Source of the DNA: Helicobacter burdigaliensis
GTDB taxonomy: Bacteria; Campylobacterota; Campylobacteria; Campylobacterales; Helicobacteraceae
Assembly: GCF_003670295.1 (NCBI RefSeq)
Contig: NZ_QXJG01000013.1
Span: 1-42,939, forward strand
Length of the DNA stretch: 42,939 bases
Reading direction: 5' to 3'
The notes under the pieces were generated by a model. It was not told the DNA's origin and ran no database searches. It was given only the letters and a program-made list of their open reading frames with translations. The translations under genes and the position numbers were made by a program. This document shows, piece after piece, positions 18,809-28,140 of this stretch (its first letter is position 1; each line of letters starts with the position of its first letter).

Positions 18809-20103
18809 TTTGCCAACTTATCAAGTAAATTAGTAAGGATTCTATCTTCTAGCATTGCCATTTTGACTGCTGGAATTAGATTATTATTCTTATAGTATTC
18901 TAGCATTGCTTTAGGATCTTGACCCATAGCCATTGCTTCATAATAGATAGTATTAATCACTTCATTATCAGGGATATTAATACCCTCTTTTTTAGCAATC
19001 GCATCTACAATGAATGTAATTTTTACACTTTTTTGTGCATTTTCTCTTTGCTCTTCGCGTTTAGCTTTTAGAGCTTCTGTATCTTTAGCAAGTTTTTCTT
19101 GCTCTTCTTTGCTTAATGCCATAAATGTATTTCTAAACACTAAATCCATTTCTTGCTCTACAATGAGTTTTGGTAAGTCAAAATTAATATTTGCATCAAG
19201 ATTATTGATAAGCTTTTCTTTAAGCTCTGTATTATAGAGATGTTGCTTTTTTTCTTTAGCGATTTGCTCTTTAATCTTTTCTTTTAAAGTTTCTACATTT
19301 GCATCTTTAACTTCAGGCAAAAGTGTCTTAGCAAAATTATCATCAATTTCTATTTTGCCTTTTGTTTGAATCTCATGCAACTTTACTTTAAACATTGCAG
19401 GTTTTCCCGCTAAATGTTTAGCTTGATAATTTTCTGGGAAAGTTACATTGATTTCTTTTTCTTCATCTACTTTCATACCAATAAGCTGATCTTCAAAACC
19501 TTCTATAAAAGACTTGCTACCAATTTGTAAAAGATACCCTTCTGCTTTTCCGCCCTCAAACGCTTCGCCATCCACAAAGCCTTCAAAGTCAATCTTTGCA
19601 AATTCACCTTCTTTTAGTTTGCGTCTTGCATCTTTAATGCCCACCAAAGGTGCTCTAGCACTTGCAATATCTTCTAATCTCTTAGCAATATCTTCTTCGC
19701 TAACCTCTAGCACTTTTACTTCTGGCACACATTTTTCTAAATCGCCAAGCTCAATATTAGGTGTCAAGCTAAGCTCAATTTGTATTTCAATCCCATCCTC
19801 TTTTTTGTCAAATTTTGTGATTCTAGGATCGCCAATTAAAGCACTTGGTTCTAAATTCAACTCTTTTAAAATATCTTTTAATAAATCTTGCACACATTCT
19901 CTTTGTGCGTCCTCTTCTAATCTCTCTCCATAACGAGCTTTTACCACTGCTACTGGAACATGTCCTTTACGAAAACCATCAATTTTTAAATTTTTACTAG
20001 CAGTTTTTGCAACATTTTCTAGTTTCTTATCTAGTAGCTCTTGTGGGATTTTCGCTTCTGCACTTGCATTAGCACTATCTATTCTATTTACTTTCAAGCT
20101 CAT
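18805..20103 (-). CDS. tig: Trigger factor
   Basis: Ribosome-associated chaperone and peptidyl-prolyl isomerase (432 residues) that meets nascent chains at the exit tunnel. The N-terminal ribosome-binding domain contains the signature [18 protein letters not shown] near residues 42-57. An FKBP-type isomerase domain occupies about residues 160-245 ([21 protein letters not shown]), followed by a helical chaperone domain to the C terminus. GGAG lies 10 bases before the ATG. The intergenic 111 bases upstream contain TTAGAAT, a candidate -10 for the tig-clpP-GGDEF-def-yifB transcription unit. Confidence 0.97.
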   Translation of the reverse strand: MSLKVNRIDSANASAEAKIPQELLDKKLENVAKTASKNLKIDGFRKGHVPVAVVKARYGERLEEDAQRECVQDLLKDILKELNLEPSALIGDPRITKFDKKEDGIEIQIELSLTPNIELGDLEKCVPEVKVLEVSEEDIAKRLEDIASARAPLVGIKDARRKLKEGEFAKIDFEGFVDGEAFEGGKAEGYLLQIGSKSFIEGFEDQLIGMKVDEEKEINVTFPENYQAKHLAGKPAMFKVKLHEIQTKGKIEIDDNFAKTLLPEVKDANVETLKEKIKEQIAKEKKQHLYNTELKEKLINNLDANINFDLPKLIVEQEMDLVFRNTFMALSKEEQEKLAKDTEALKAKREEQRENAQKSVKITFIVDAIAKKEGINIPDNEVINTIYYEAMAMGQDPKAMLEYYKNNNLIPAVKMAMLEDRILTNLLDKLAK

Positions 20104-20214
20104 CTTGCTCTTACTCCAAAAATTAAATTGTTAAACTACTGATTCTAACAAATATTTTCTTAAAATACAAATGCCTTTAAAAATCGCCTTTTACTCAAAA
20201 AACTAAATTTATAT

Positions 20215-20910
20215 TTAACCACCCAAATAGCGTTTTTTAATCTCAGGATCTTTTAAAATATTTTGTGCGCTATCATGCATTGTGATTTTACCATTTTCTA
20301 GCACATAAGCCCTATTTGCTATCTTAAGTGCTGCAAAGGCATTTTGCTCCACTAAAAGCACCGTAATTCCATTATCTTTTAAATTTGTAATAATCTCAAA
20401 AAGTTCTCCAACAACCTTAGGTGCTAATCCCAAACTAGGCTCATCTAACATCAAAAGTTTTGGTTCACTCATGAGTGCTCTAGCAATCGCTAGCATTTGT
20501 TGCTCTCCCCCACTCATAGTTCCTGCCATTTGTTTATAACGCTCTTTTAGTCTAGGGAAAAGACGATACATTTTGTCTTTCATTACTTCAAAATTTTCAT
20601 CATTATTGTATGCGCCCATACGCAAATTCTCATCTACACTCAAGTTTGTAAAAACTCTTCTACCTTCTGGAACAAGTGCAATACCCCTTTGAATAATCTT
20701 ATGTGTAGGGACATTAGAAATATTTGCACCAAAAAAACGTACCTTACCCTTTGTCTTTACGCTATGGACAATGCCATTTAAAGTAGAAGTTTTACCTGCA
20801 CCGTTACTTCCAATAAGCGTGATAATTTCATGCTCTTCAATATGAAAATCTATCCCCTTTAAGCCTACAATAAGCCCATAATGCACTTCTAGGTTCTCAA
20901 CTCTCAACAT
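20215..20910 (-). CDS. livF: Branched-chain amino acid ABC transporter ATP-binding protein LivF
   Basis: One of two ATPases of the high-affinity Leu/Ile/Val importer. Walker A GSNGAGKTS is near residue 35, the ABC signature is MSGGEQQMLAIARAL, and Walker B is LLMLDEPSLGLAP with the catalytic Glu. The PEGRRVFTNLSVDENLRMGAY stretch is characteristic of LivF rather than LivG. It has 231 residues and overlaps the end of livG by 14 bases. It is the last gene of livJHMGF. Substrate range within hydrophobic amino acids cannot be read here. Confidence 0.96.
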   Translation of the reverse strand: MLRVENLEVHYGLIVGLKGIDFHIEEHEIITLIGSNGAGKTSTLNGIVHSVKTKGKVRFFGANISNVPTHKIIQRGIALVPEGRRVFTNLSVDENLRMGAYNNDENFEVMKDKMYRLFPRLKERYKQMAGTMSGGEQQMLAIARALMSEPKLLMLDEPSLGLAPKVVGELFEIITNLKDNGITVLLVEQNAFAALKIANRAYVLENGKITMHDSAQNILKDPEIKKRYLGG

Positions 20911-21673
20911 AATAATCTCCTAAATATGCTGCAATTACTTCTTTATTGTTAATGGCATCTTGAGGCTTTCCACTAAAAAGCTTCTTACCATAATCTAGCA
21001 CCAAAACTTCATCGCATAATTTATTCACAAAAGGCATATCATGTTCAATAAGCATCACACTCAAATTAAAATCTTTTTTCATTTTAAAAATTAACTCGCA
21101 AAGCTCTTCAGTTTCTTTTGGATTCATTCCTGCTGCTGGTTCATCTAGCAAAAGCAACTTAGGATCAGTCGCTAAGGCTCTTGCGATTTCTACCTTACGA
21201 CTATTACCATAGCTTAGTGAATCTGCGGGTAAATGAATAAAATCTTGTAATCCTAGATACTCTAAAAGCTCTATTGCTTTTTGCTTTACCCTTTTTTCTT
21301 CTTTAAAAAATCTTCCTACTCTAAAAACCGCTTCAAAAAATGTGTATCTTGCTTCATTGTGAAAACCTATCAATACATTTTCTAGCACACTCATAGAAGA
21401 AAAAAGTCTAATATTTTGAAAAGTCCTTGCTATACCTAAATTCACAATCGTATTTGGCTTATATTTTGAGATATTTTTACCCATAAAAGTAACTTTTCCA
21501 CTTGTGGGCTTATAATTTGCAGTGATGATATTAAACATCGTAGTTTTTCCTGCGCCATTGGGTCCAATTAGACCAAATATCTCCTTTTCCTTAATAAAAA
21601 AACTTACATTATCAATCGCTTTTAATCCACCAAACTGAATGCTTACATTCTCTAATTGCAATAAAGGAGACAC
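20897..21673 (-). CDS. livG: Branched-chain amino acid ABC transporter ATP-binding protein LivG
   Basis: Second ATPase of the Liv importer (258 residues). Walker A is GPNGAGKTT, the signature LSYGNSRKVEIARAL has the LSYG form typical of LivG, and Walker B is LLLLDEPAAGMNP. The IARTFQNIRLFSSMSVLENVLIG block is a LivG hallmark. Its ATG overlaps the livM stop by one base and its 3' end overlaps livF, giving a tightly coupled unit. Confidence 0.96.
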   Translation of the reverse strand: MSPLLQLENVSIQFGGLKAIDNVSFFIKEKEIFGLIGPNGAGKTTMFNIITANYKPTSGKVTFMGKNISKYKPNTIVNLGIARTFQNIRLFSSMSVLENVLIGFHNEARYTFFEAVFRVGRFFKEEKRVKQKAIELLEYLGLQDFIHLPADSLSYGNSRKVEIARALATDPKLLLLDEPAAGMNPKETEELCELIFKMKKDFNLSVMLIEHDMPFVNKLCDEVLVLDYGKKLFSGKPQDAINNKEVIAAYLGDYYVES

Positions 21674-22875
21674 TATCTACCTCCCTTTAAAAAAGAAAAT
21701 CTTCTTGTAGGATTTAAATCCCAAATCTCTTTTTTGCCCATAATTCCCTCACGCGCAAAAAGCATAATTATCACTAAAATCACAGAGAAAAACACCATTC
21801 TTAAACCCGGATAAGAGCCAAAATCTTCTCCAAAGAAAACTAAAGGCTGATCTAAGAATCTAAGCCATTCTCCACCGCCAACTACCAAAATCGCACCAAT
21901 AATTGCTCCACTTGTGCTACCAAGCCCCCCTAAAACAATAATAATAAGAAGCTGAAAGGTAAGCTCAAAGCCAAAGATTTTAGGATCAATCGTAGTTAGC
22001 ATAACCGCCATCAATCCTCCACCAACACCCTCTAAAAAGGCACTCGTAGAAAAAGCAAAAGTTTTAATTTTAAGTGTATTTATCCCCATAGCGATGGCTG
22101 CATCTTCATCATCTCTTACTGCTTTCATTGCGCGTCCATATTTTGAATACACGATTTGCAAAATCAAAATCACAGAAACAGCCGCTAAAATCCCACTCCA
22201 AAATAATACTGTGATATTAGCCCCATTACTAAAAGAATGCTGATGCACATAGCTAAAAGCTGATTTTAAAAATTCAGGCATAAACCCCGCTTGACTTAAA
22301 GAGAGTAGTAAACTTTCAATACCTTTTACAATACTATCTGAATTATTTGGAATATCATTTAAACCAATAGCACCATTTGTAAATTCAGGACTATTTGTCG
22401 CTACAATCTTAATAATAAAACCAAATCCTAAAGTAACAATCGCTAGATAATCGCCCCTTACTCTAAAAACAGGGAAAGATAATAATACTGCCAAAAGTGC
22501 GGCAACCCCCCCACTAAGGAGTAATGCAGGAAGTAGCTCTGAACTCATCATAAGCACTAAAGGATGCGGATCTGCTTCTTGAAACATATCCCACTTTAAA
22601 TCTTCTCCTAGTAGCATAAGTGCTGTAATGTATGCACCCACCGCGACAAATCCATTAGGCTCCAAAGAAAGCTGTCCTGTAACTCCATTGATAAGATTAT
22701 AACTTACAGCTAAAATTACAAAAATAAGAATGGTATTAAGAATCCTTAAAGAATAATCATTAAAAAAAGTTTGCGATGCAAACAAAAATACAATCATACA
22801 AAAATAGATAAAAAGATGAAAGCCTAAGGTAGAACCCATAGAATTTGATTGATAAATTTTCTGTAATTTTCCCAT
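21673..22875 (-). CDS. livM: Branched-chain amino acid ABC transporter permease LivM
   Basis: Inner-membrane permease of the Liv importer, 400 residues with about ten hydrophobic segments. Family stretches include NLINGVTGQLSLEPNGFVAVGAY, RVRGDYLAIVTLGFG and GGLGSTSGAIIGA, with the cytoplasmic loop GRAMKAVRDDEDAAIAMGIN that docks on the ATPases. The start ATG has only a modest ribosome-binding site. The gene lies nine bases after livH and overlaps livG by one base. Confidence 0.95.
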   Translation of the reverse strand: MGKLQKIYQSNSMGSTLGFHLFIYFCMIVFLFASQTFFNDYSLRILNTILIFVILAVSYNLINGVTGQLSLEPNGFVAVGAYITALMLLGEDLKWDMFQEADPHPLVLMMSSELLPALLLSGGVAALLAVLLSFPVFRVRGDYLAIVTLGFGFIIKIVATNSPEFTNGAIGLNDIPNNSDSIVKGIESLLLSLSQAGFMPEFLKSAFSYVHQHSFSNGANITVLFWSGILAAVSVILILQIVYSKYGRAMKAVRDDEDAAIAMGINTLKIKTFAFSTSAFLEGVGGGLMAVMLTTIDPKIFGFELTFQLLIIIVLGGLGSTSGAIIGAILVVGGGEWLRFLDQPLVFFGEDFGSYPGLRMVFFSVILVIIMLFAREGIMGKKEIWDLNPTRRFSFLKGGR

Positions 22876-22884
22876 ACACTTTCC

Positions 22885-23784
22885 TTAAAATCTACTTTTT
22901 TCTAAACGCCAATCACCCATAATCCCAACAGGACGGAAAAGCAATACAAGTATCAAAAATAAAAATGCAAAAGCATCTTTATATCCGCTAAATTCTGGGA
23001 AAAATGCTACCACCATAATCTCGGTAAATCCCAAAATAAAACCACCTAAAACGGCACCTCCTACACTTCCAATACCCCCTAAAACTGCAGCTGCAAATGC
23101 TTTTAACCCTATAAGAACGCCCATTAAAGGAGTGATTGTAGGATAAGAAATCGCATAAAAAATCCCACCAATTCCTGCTAAAATACTTCCTATTGCAAAT
23201 ACAAGTGCTATGATATTATTCACATTAATCCCCATAAGACGCACAGTATTAATATCAAATGCTGTAGCTCTAATTGCCATACCTTGCTTAGTCTTATAAA
23301 GGAACTGCAAAAGCACTACAAGCAAAATAAGTGTTACAGCAGGAATAATAAGAGTAATAGACATAAAATTCAGCCCAAAAAACTGAAGATTTTGTGAAAA
23401 GAAAGCAGGTGCTTCATAAGCAGTCGGCGAAGAACCAAAAGTAACACTAAAAAGATTTTCTAAAAAAAAGCTCACACCTATTGCAGTAATTAGCATAGAG
23501 ATTCTAGGGGCTGAACGCAAAGGCATATAAGCAACTTTATCAATCCCTATTCCAAGCACCATACAAATAAGCACAGCCAAAATCGCAGATGCATAAAAAG
23601 GAAGCCCAAAAGAACTCATTGCAAAAAAACTTGCAAAAGCCCCCACCATCATAATATCTGCGTGTGCAAAATTAATAAGTCGCAAACAGCCATACACCAT
23701 AGTATAGCCAATAGCAATAAGGGCATACATACTGCCCAAACTCAAACCATTAATACATTGCTGAAAGAAAGTTAAACTATCCAA
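22885..23784 (-). CDS. livH: Branched-chain amino acid ABC transporter permease LivH
   Basis: Second permease of the importer, 299 residues with about eight membrane segments. Diagnostic blocks are GSMYALIAIGYTMVYGCLRL, NFAHADIMMVGAF and GGIGSVGGAVLGGFILG, with the coupling loop QGMAIRATAFDINTVRLMGI. It is 13 bases downstream of the binding-protein gene and is cotranscribed with the other liv genes. LivH and LivM form the heterodimeric channel. Confidence 0.95.
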   Translation of the reverse strand: MDSLTFFQQCINGLSLGSMYALIAIGYTMVYGCLRLINFAHADIMMVGAFASFFAMSSFGLPFYASAILAVLICMVLGIGIDKVAYMPLRSAPRISMLITAIGVSFFLENLFSVTFGSSPTAYEAPAFFSQNLQFFGLNFMSITLIIPAVTLILLVVLLQFLYKTKQGMAIRATAFDINTVRLMGINVNNIIALVFAIGSILAGIGGIFYAISYPTITPLMGVLIGLKAFAAAVLGGIGSVGGAVLGGFILGFTEIMVVAFFPEFSGYKDAFAFLFLILVLLFRPVGIMGDWRLEKSRF

Positions 23785-23797
23785 TATCCTACCTTAA

Positions 23798-24904
23798 TTA
23801 AGGTTCAATGGTGGTTTTATACACCAATTTTCCACCTTTAACTTCATTGATAACAGCGCTTCTAATCGCCTCACCATTGTTAAGAGAGAATTTACCACTA
23901 ATCCCCTCATAATCTTTTACATTTCTAATCTTATCATTAATACATTCTTTATCTTTAGCGCCACATTGTTCAATCGCTTGCACTGCTACACCATAAGCAT
24001 CAGCAAGCATTGCACTAAATGTGCTTACTTCTTCTTTATATTTATCTTGATAAGCTTTGATAAACTTCTCACCCTCTGGCGTTTGCTTAGAGCTTGTGGA
24101 GTAATAATCTGTTACCATATAGCCCTCACCTGCTTCTTTTGCAATTTCAAAGAAGATTTTATTAGAAGTAAGCCCATCACCACCAATAGTAGGAACTTTT
24201 AATCCTAATTGCTGTGCTTGAGAAGCAATCAAAGCTCCTTCTGTATAATAAATAGGCAAATAAAGCACATCAGGATTTTTTGCTTTAATACTTGAGAGTT
24301 GTGCTTTAAAATCATGCGTTCCTGCTTGCGCTGTTGTTTCAATCACAACCTCACCTCCAAGTTTCTTAACTTGCTTTCTAAAAGCCTTAGCAAGTCCAAT
24401 AGAATAATCACTGCTATTATCAAACAAAATCGCTACTTTTTTAGCACCTAAATCTTTAATTGCTAAATTTGCCGCAATAATTCCTTGAAAACTATCTGCA
24501 AAAGAGATTCTTGAAACATATTTTTTACCCCTTGTTACCCTATCATTTGTAGCCACAGGAGAGATTAGTGGAGTTTTACTATCGTCTGCGATTTTTGTCA
24601 TCGCAAGTGCATTTGTAGAAATCATAGGACCAATTACCACGCTCACTTTATCGCTAGAAACAAGCTTTTGCATAGCATTTGCAGATTCTATTTTATCACT
24701 TTTATTATCTACTAATATTATTTGTATTTTATCTCCATTTTTGGTAGTGCTTTTAGCTTCATAAGCAAGATCAATCCCTCTCTTACCAAGCTCGCCAAAT
24801 CCACCTACTGCACCACTCATAGGCAAAACAACACCTATTTTTACATCCTCTGCATTTGCCATTACACCACAAACTAATGCTAAAGATAAAAGAATCTTTT
24901 TCAT
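23798..24904 (-). CDS. livJ: Branched-chain amino acid ABC transporter substrate-binding protein
   Basis: Periplasmic binding protein of type I fold (368 residues) that delivers Leu/Ile/Val, and possibly other hydrophobic amino acids, to LivHM. A signal peptide (MKKILLSLALVCGVMANA) ends just before EDVKIGVVLPMSGAVGGFGE, the typical opening of the mature Leu-binding fold. The middle shows LISPVATNDRVTRGKKYVSR and KVAILFDNSSDYSIG, and the C terminus EGISGKFSLNNGEA. AAAGGAG precedes the ATG. It is the first gene of the operon, as is common because the binding protein is needed in excess. No hairpin separates it from livH. Confidence 0.95.
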   Translation of the reverse strand: MKKILLSLALVCGVMANAEDVKIGVVLPMSGAVGGFGELGKRGIDLAYEAKSTTKNGDKIQIILVDNKSDKIESANAMQKLVSSDKVSVVIGPMISTNALAMTKIADDSKTPLISPVATNDRVTRGKKYVSRISFADSFQGIIAANLAIKDLGAKKVAILFDNSSDYSIGLAKAFRKQVKKLGGEVVIETTAQAGTHDFKAQLSSIKAKNPDVLYLPIYYTEGALIASQAQQLGLKVPTIGGDGLTSNKIFFEIAKEAGEGYMVTDYYSTSSKQTPEGEKFIKAYQDKYKEEVSTFSAMLADAYGVAVQAIEQCGAKDKECINDKIRNVKDYEGISGKFSLNNGEAIRSAVINEVKGGKLVYKTTIEP

Positions 24905-24959
24905 CGCTATTTCTCCTTTGCATTTTTACAAAAAGTTATTTTTAAAAACAAAATGGCTA

Positions 24960-24965
24960 ATTGTA
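24960..24965 (-). promoter_or_regulatory. Candidate -10 element for livJHMGF
   Basis: On the minus strand GCTTACAATTAG places a TACAAT hexamer 56 bases before the livJ ATG, in an intergenic region with no other gene. Sequence resemblance only. Confidence 0.35.
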
Positions 24966-25242
24966 AGCAAAATTTACTTTAATGTTCTTTAGTTTTAGAA
25001 GAGTTTTTAAAAGTATTTTTAAATTTATTGTAACCTTTTGAAACCATTATTTTAAAAATGTAACTTTTTATCAAAAAAATAATATCCTAAAACAAAATGC
25101 CTAGCATTTTTTAACTATCTCAACAAATTAAGTATCAAATGCAAATCAACCCTTTAGCCACCATAATTACTTAAAAAGTCTTGTAGCAATGCCCTTAAAA
25201 ATCCTTAGCCACTTGACTTTTATTTTTGATTTTATATATAAT
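24966..25242. other. Intergenic region between divergent livJ and arsR
   Basis: About 280 very A/T-rich bases with no credible coding frame. A frame in register with arsR can be read from 25189, but lacks a ribosome-binding site and runs through the operator, so I do not use it. The only structured element I see is the hairpin at 25094-25110, listed separately. Confidence 0.6.
25094..25112 (+). terminator. Isolated terminator-like hairpin between divergent genes
   Basis: Perfect seven-base stem AAAATGC / GCATTTT with loop CTA, followed by two more T bases. No annotated plus-strand gene lies immediately upstream, since livJ points away. It may end a short unannotated transcript or be fortuitous. 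Confidence 0.35.
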
Positions 25243-25264
25243 TATATGAACATATATTCATATA
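25243..25264. promoter_or_regulatory. Operator of ArsR/SmtB type upstream of arsR
   Basis: Imperfect inverted repeat centred on TGAACATATATTCA, with flanks ATA and TAT; 20 of its 22 bases fit dyad symmetry. This is the classic SmtB/CzrA/CadC operator type (half-site like ATATGAAYA, 12-2-12). It lies 23 bases before the arsR ATG, where a bound repressor would cover the promoter of the arsR-ATPase unit. Confidence 0.75.
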
Positions 25265-25287
25265 TAAAATTATTAAGGCTATCTACT

Positions 25288-25635
25288 ATGGAAACTTGTG
25301 AAATTTGCACAAAAAGAGAAGAAAATTTAAAAAATGCTATTAAAGATTTACCCAAAGAAGAATTGCTCTATGATTTAGCGGAGTTTTTTAAGATTTTTGG
25401 GGATTCTTCTAGGATTTTGATTTTAAGCCTTTTACAAAGGGGCACATTTTGTGTGAGTGAGATCTCTTCTAGTCTTAATCTCTCTCCATCAGCCGTCTCT
25501 CATCAGCTAAGAATTTTGCGTCAAGCTAGGCTTGTCAGATACCAAAAACAAGGAAAAGAAGTGTTTTATGAGCTAGATGATGAACATATTAAAAAAATTA
25601 TTGAACTTGGACTAGAACATTTAATAGAAATTTAA
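25288..25635 (+). CDS. ArsR/SmtB family metal-sensing repressor
   Basis: Winged-helix repressor of 115 residues. The fold is clear from FFKIFGDSSRILILSLLQRG, the recognition helix LSPSAVSHQLRILRQARLV and the wing RYQKQGKEVFYEL. The C-terminal helix carries Asp98, His100, His111 and Glu114, exactly the D-x-H-x10-H-x2-E pattern of the SmtB alpha-5 zinc site. Cys4 and Cys7 in METCEIC, plus Cys55 in TFCVSEI, recall the alpha-3N site of CadC. It should bind Zn(II), perhaps Cd(II), and release the operator just upstream. The frame extends 33 codons further 5', but ATG 25288 has AAGG before it and makes a normal-length protein. It is 11 bases before the metal ATPase gene. Confidence 0.92.
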   Translation: METCEICTKREENLKNAIKDLPKEELLYDLAEFFKIFGDSSRILILSLLQRGTFCVSEISSSLNLSPSAVSHQLRILRQARLVRYQKQGKEVFYELDDEHIKKIIELGLEHLIEI

Positions 25636-25646
25636 AGGATAGATTT

Positions 25647-27584
25647 ATGGAAAAACAATGCTGTTGTGCTAGTGGCTCTTGTGCTAATACAAAACTAAAT
25701 TCCCTGCAAAAACCACTTTTGTATTTTGGGATATTGCTTTATTTATTTACACTTGGGATTGATTTTAAAATTATCCCTTTAGAATTTAAATTTTTAGAAA
25801 TTCTTTATATTTTTTGTTATTTTATTTTAGGATTTGGCATCTTAAAAGAAGCACTTTTAGGGCTTATTAGACGAGAATTTTTTAACGAAAATAGCCTTAT
25901 GGCATTAGCCTCTCTTGGTGCTTGGATTATAGGAGATGGTGCTGAGGCTGTGGCGATTTTGTTTTTCTATCGCATAGGAGAAGCACTAGAAGATAAAATC
26001 GTAGAAAAATCCAAAGCTTCCATTAAAAGTCTTGCCTCTTTAAAGATAGAAAATGCAAAAATCTTGCAAAATGGCGAAATCTCTACCAAAAAGCCACAAG
26101 ACATTAAAGAAGATGATATTATTGTGCTTTATGCAGGAGATAGAATCCCAGCAGATGGTATCATCATAAAAGGAGAAAGTAGTATTGATAATTCTGCCTT
26201 AAATGGCGAATCTTTACCACAAAGCGTAAAGGTGGGCGATAGTTTGCTCTCAGGTGGGATAAATCTTGATGGCACACTCCAGTTAAAAGCCACCAAAAGC
26301 TATGAAGATTCAGCCTTTTCAAAAATCATCAAACTCATAGAAGAAGGCAGTAGCAAAAAAAGCAAAAGCGAAGAATTTATCACAAAATTTGCTAGATATT
26401 ACACACCTTGCGTTACGCTTTTAGCACTTAGCATTATTATCTTCCCCACCCTTTATTCTGGGCTTATCCACCCTAGTAGCTTTATGCTTGGAATAAAAGA
26501 AAGTTTTAATACTTGGCTTTATAGAGGGATTATTTTTTTAGTAGTTTCTTGTCCTTGTGCGCTTGTAGTTTCTATCCCGCTAACCTTTTTTGCCTCACTT
26601 GGTAGAGCCAGTAAAGAGGGGATTTTAATCAAAGGTTCAAGCTATTTAGAATCCCTTTTTTATGCCAATGCGATAATCTTTGATAAAACAGGAACGCTTA
26701 CAAAAGGCGAACTTATCATAGAGGATATTATTACAAATGAGGGCTTTAAGAGTGAATTTGTCTTAGGAGTGGCAAAACTGCTAGAGCAAAACTCCAACCA
26801 CCCCATAGCAAAAGCCATAAACTCTTCCAACCTCCCTTATACAAAGTTTAATCAAGAGCTAAGCTCCATTAAAGAAATCGCAGGAAATGGCATAAGTGCG
26901 ATGCTAGAAGACAAACAAATTGCATTAGGAAATGCAAGATTTATAAGCAAAATTTGCAACATAGACTTACAAGAAGACAACCACAAAAAAGCACAAATTT
27001 TTATTAGCTATAATAATAAACTTTGCGGATTTATCTTACTTAGTGATGCTATTAAGCAAGAGGCTAAAGATTCTATTTTTCAAATCAAAAAAGAGGGAAT
27101 TTCAGAGCTTTTTATACTCAGTGGTGATAAACAAAGTGTCGTAGAAGAAGTAGCTAAGCAAATAGGCATCAAAGAATACTTTGCCAATCTTTTACCAAAA
27201 GATAAAGTAGAAAAACTAGAATCTATTTTGCAAAAAGAAAGAAAGAAAGGGAAAAAGGTTGTTTTTGTAGGCGATGGGATTAATGATGCACCCTCTTTAG
27301 CCCTAAGCGATATAGGGATTGCAATGGGAAAGGGGAGTGATGTAGCACTAGAGGGGGCTGATATTGTAATTTTAAACGATGATTTAAACAAAATCCCAAA
27401 AGCCCTAAGTATCGCCCAAAAAACAAGAAAAATCCTATGGCAGAATATCATCTTTGCATTAGGGGTTAAAGTGGGGATTATGGTTTTAGGGGCTTTTGGA
27501 ATGGCGAATTTATGGGTGGCACTTTTTGGCGATGTAGGCGTGGCACTCCTTGCACTCTTAAATGCAGTTAGAGCTATAAGATAA
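25647..27584 (+). CDS. cadA: P1B-type heavy-metal exporting ATPase (Zn/Cd/Pb type)
   Basis: Metal-transporting P-type ATPase of 645 residues. The membrane metal site CPC is at 302-304 (SCPCALVVSIP) and the phosphorylated Asp346 is in DKTGTLT. NSNHPIAKAI supplies the P1B nucleotide-domain His-Pro, and GDGINDAPSLA closes the phosphorylation domain. Lys608 in the GVKVGIMVLG segment and Asp629 in FGDVGVALL in the last helix fit the P1B-2 (Zn/Cd/Pb) subgroup rather than copper pumps. The N terminus has no ferredoxin-like HMA domain, only a short Cys-rich lead, MEKQCCCASGSC. AAAGGA precedes the ATG. It is cotranscribed with the zinc-type repressor, which supports zinc or cadmium export. Alternative names would be zntA. 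Confidence 0.93.
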   Translation: MEKQCCCASGSCANTKLNSLQKPLLYFGILLYLFTLGIDFKIIPLEFKFLEILYIFCYFILGFGILKEALLGLIRREFFNENSLMALASLGAWIIGDGAEAVAILFFYRIGEALEDKIVEKSKASIKSLASLKIENAKILQNGEISTKKPQDIKEDDIIVLYAGDRIPADGIIIKGESSIDNSALNGESLPQSVKVGDSLLSGGINLDGTLQLKATKSYEDSAFSKIIKLIEEGSSKKSKSEEFITKFARYYTPCVTLLALSIIIFPTLYSGLIHPSSFMLGIKESFNTWLYRGIIFLVVSCPCALVVSIPLTFFASLGRASKEGILIKGSSYLESLFYANAIIFDKTGTLTKGELIIEDIITNEGFKSEFVLGVAKLLEQNSNHPIAKAINSSNLPYTKFNQELSSIKEIAGNGISAMLEDKQIALGNARFISKICNIDLQEDNHKKAQIFISYNNKLCGFILLSDAIKQEAKDSIFQIKKEGISELFILSGDKQSVVEEVAKQIGIKEYFANLLPKDKVEKLESILQKERKKGKKVVFVGDGINDAPSLALSDIGIAMGKGSDVALEGADIVILNDDLNKIPKALSIAQKTRKILWQNIIFALGVKVGIMVLGAFGMANLWVALFGDVGVALLALLNAVRAIR

Positions 27585-27592
27585 TTTAGTAT

Positions 27593-27633
27593 GATTGCTT
27601 GTCATTGCGAAGCCCTTTAGGGCTGAAGCAATC
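27593..27633. repeat. Dispersed palindromic repeat copy (GTCATTGCGA type)
   Basis: Outer arms GATTGCTT and AAGCAATC pair perfectly over eight bases; inside, AGCCC-TTTA-GGGCT forms a second hairpin next to GTCATTGCGA. The same CATTGCGA...CAATCT pattern recurs at 27671 and 29263, and in a CATTCCGA form within ilvD. It resembles short REP-like repeats widespread in bacteria. No protein is encoded. Confidence 0.65.
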
Positions 27634-28118
27634 TACTGATATACACACAAACCCAAACTACCCGCCTTATCATTGCGAGAGCTTTAGCCCAAAGCATACA
27701 AGCGAAGCGTTATCCACAAACGAAGTGCAGTGCAAATCCATAAAGAGCAACCCTTAAAGATAAATCCATTAGACTACCATAGCTTCTTACAAAGCTTTGC
27801 AGTGATACTTTGGGTTACTCCATATTTTGTAAAAACTCCTCTCTATCATTATAGAAATAATCTCTATCACTGCGTGATTTGCATAAATAAATCATAGCAA
27901 ACAACTTGCTTTGTATCGGTATTCTAAGCCACCTAGACAATCCAAACAAAATCTAGCAAGATGCAAAAACTTATAAATCTTCACATTAATCATTTAATAA
28001 ATAAAATTGTAATCTAAAAAAACAAATTAAAGCAAATATTTTAAAAATAAAAAATTGTATTGACTTATAATATATTTTTATGATACTTTTACATCTTAAA
28101 ATTATAATTTAAAAAAAA

Positions 28119-28140
28119 TTTCTAAAAAATTTTTTAGAAA
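28119..28140. promoter_or_regulatory. Perfect 22-base palindrome upstream of azlC
   Basis: TTTCTAAAAAA followed by its exact reverse complement, ending 28 bases before the azlC start. It could be an operator for azlCD or an RNA hairpin in the leader. It is A/T-rich, so chance is possible, but the 11-base perfect dyad stands out. Confidence 0.35.

Noticed and set aside
25189-25287. A 33-codon upstream extension of the arsR frame
   Set aside because: It would run through the operator, has no ribosome-binding site and makes an N terminus unlike the family.
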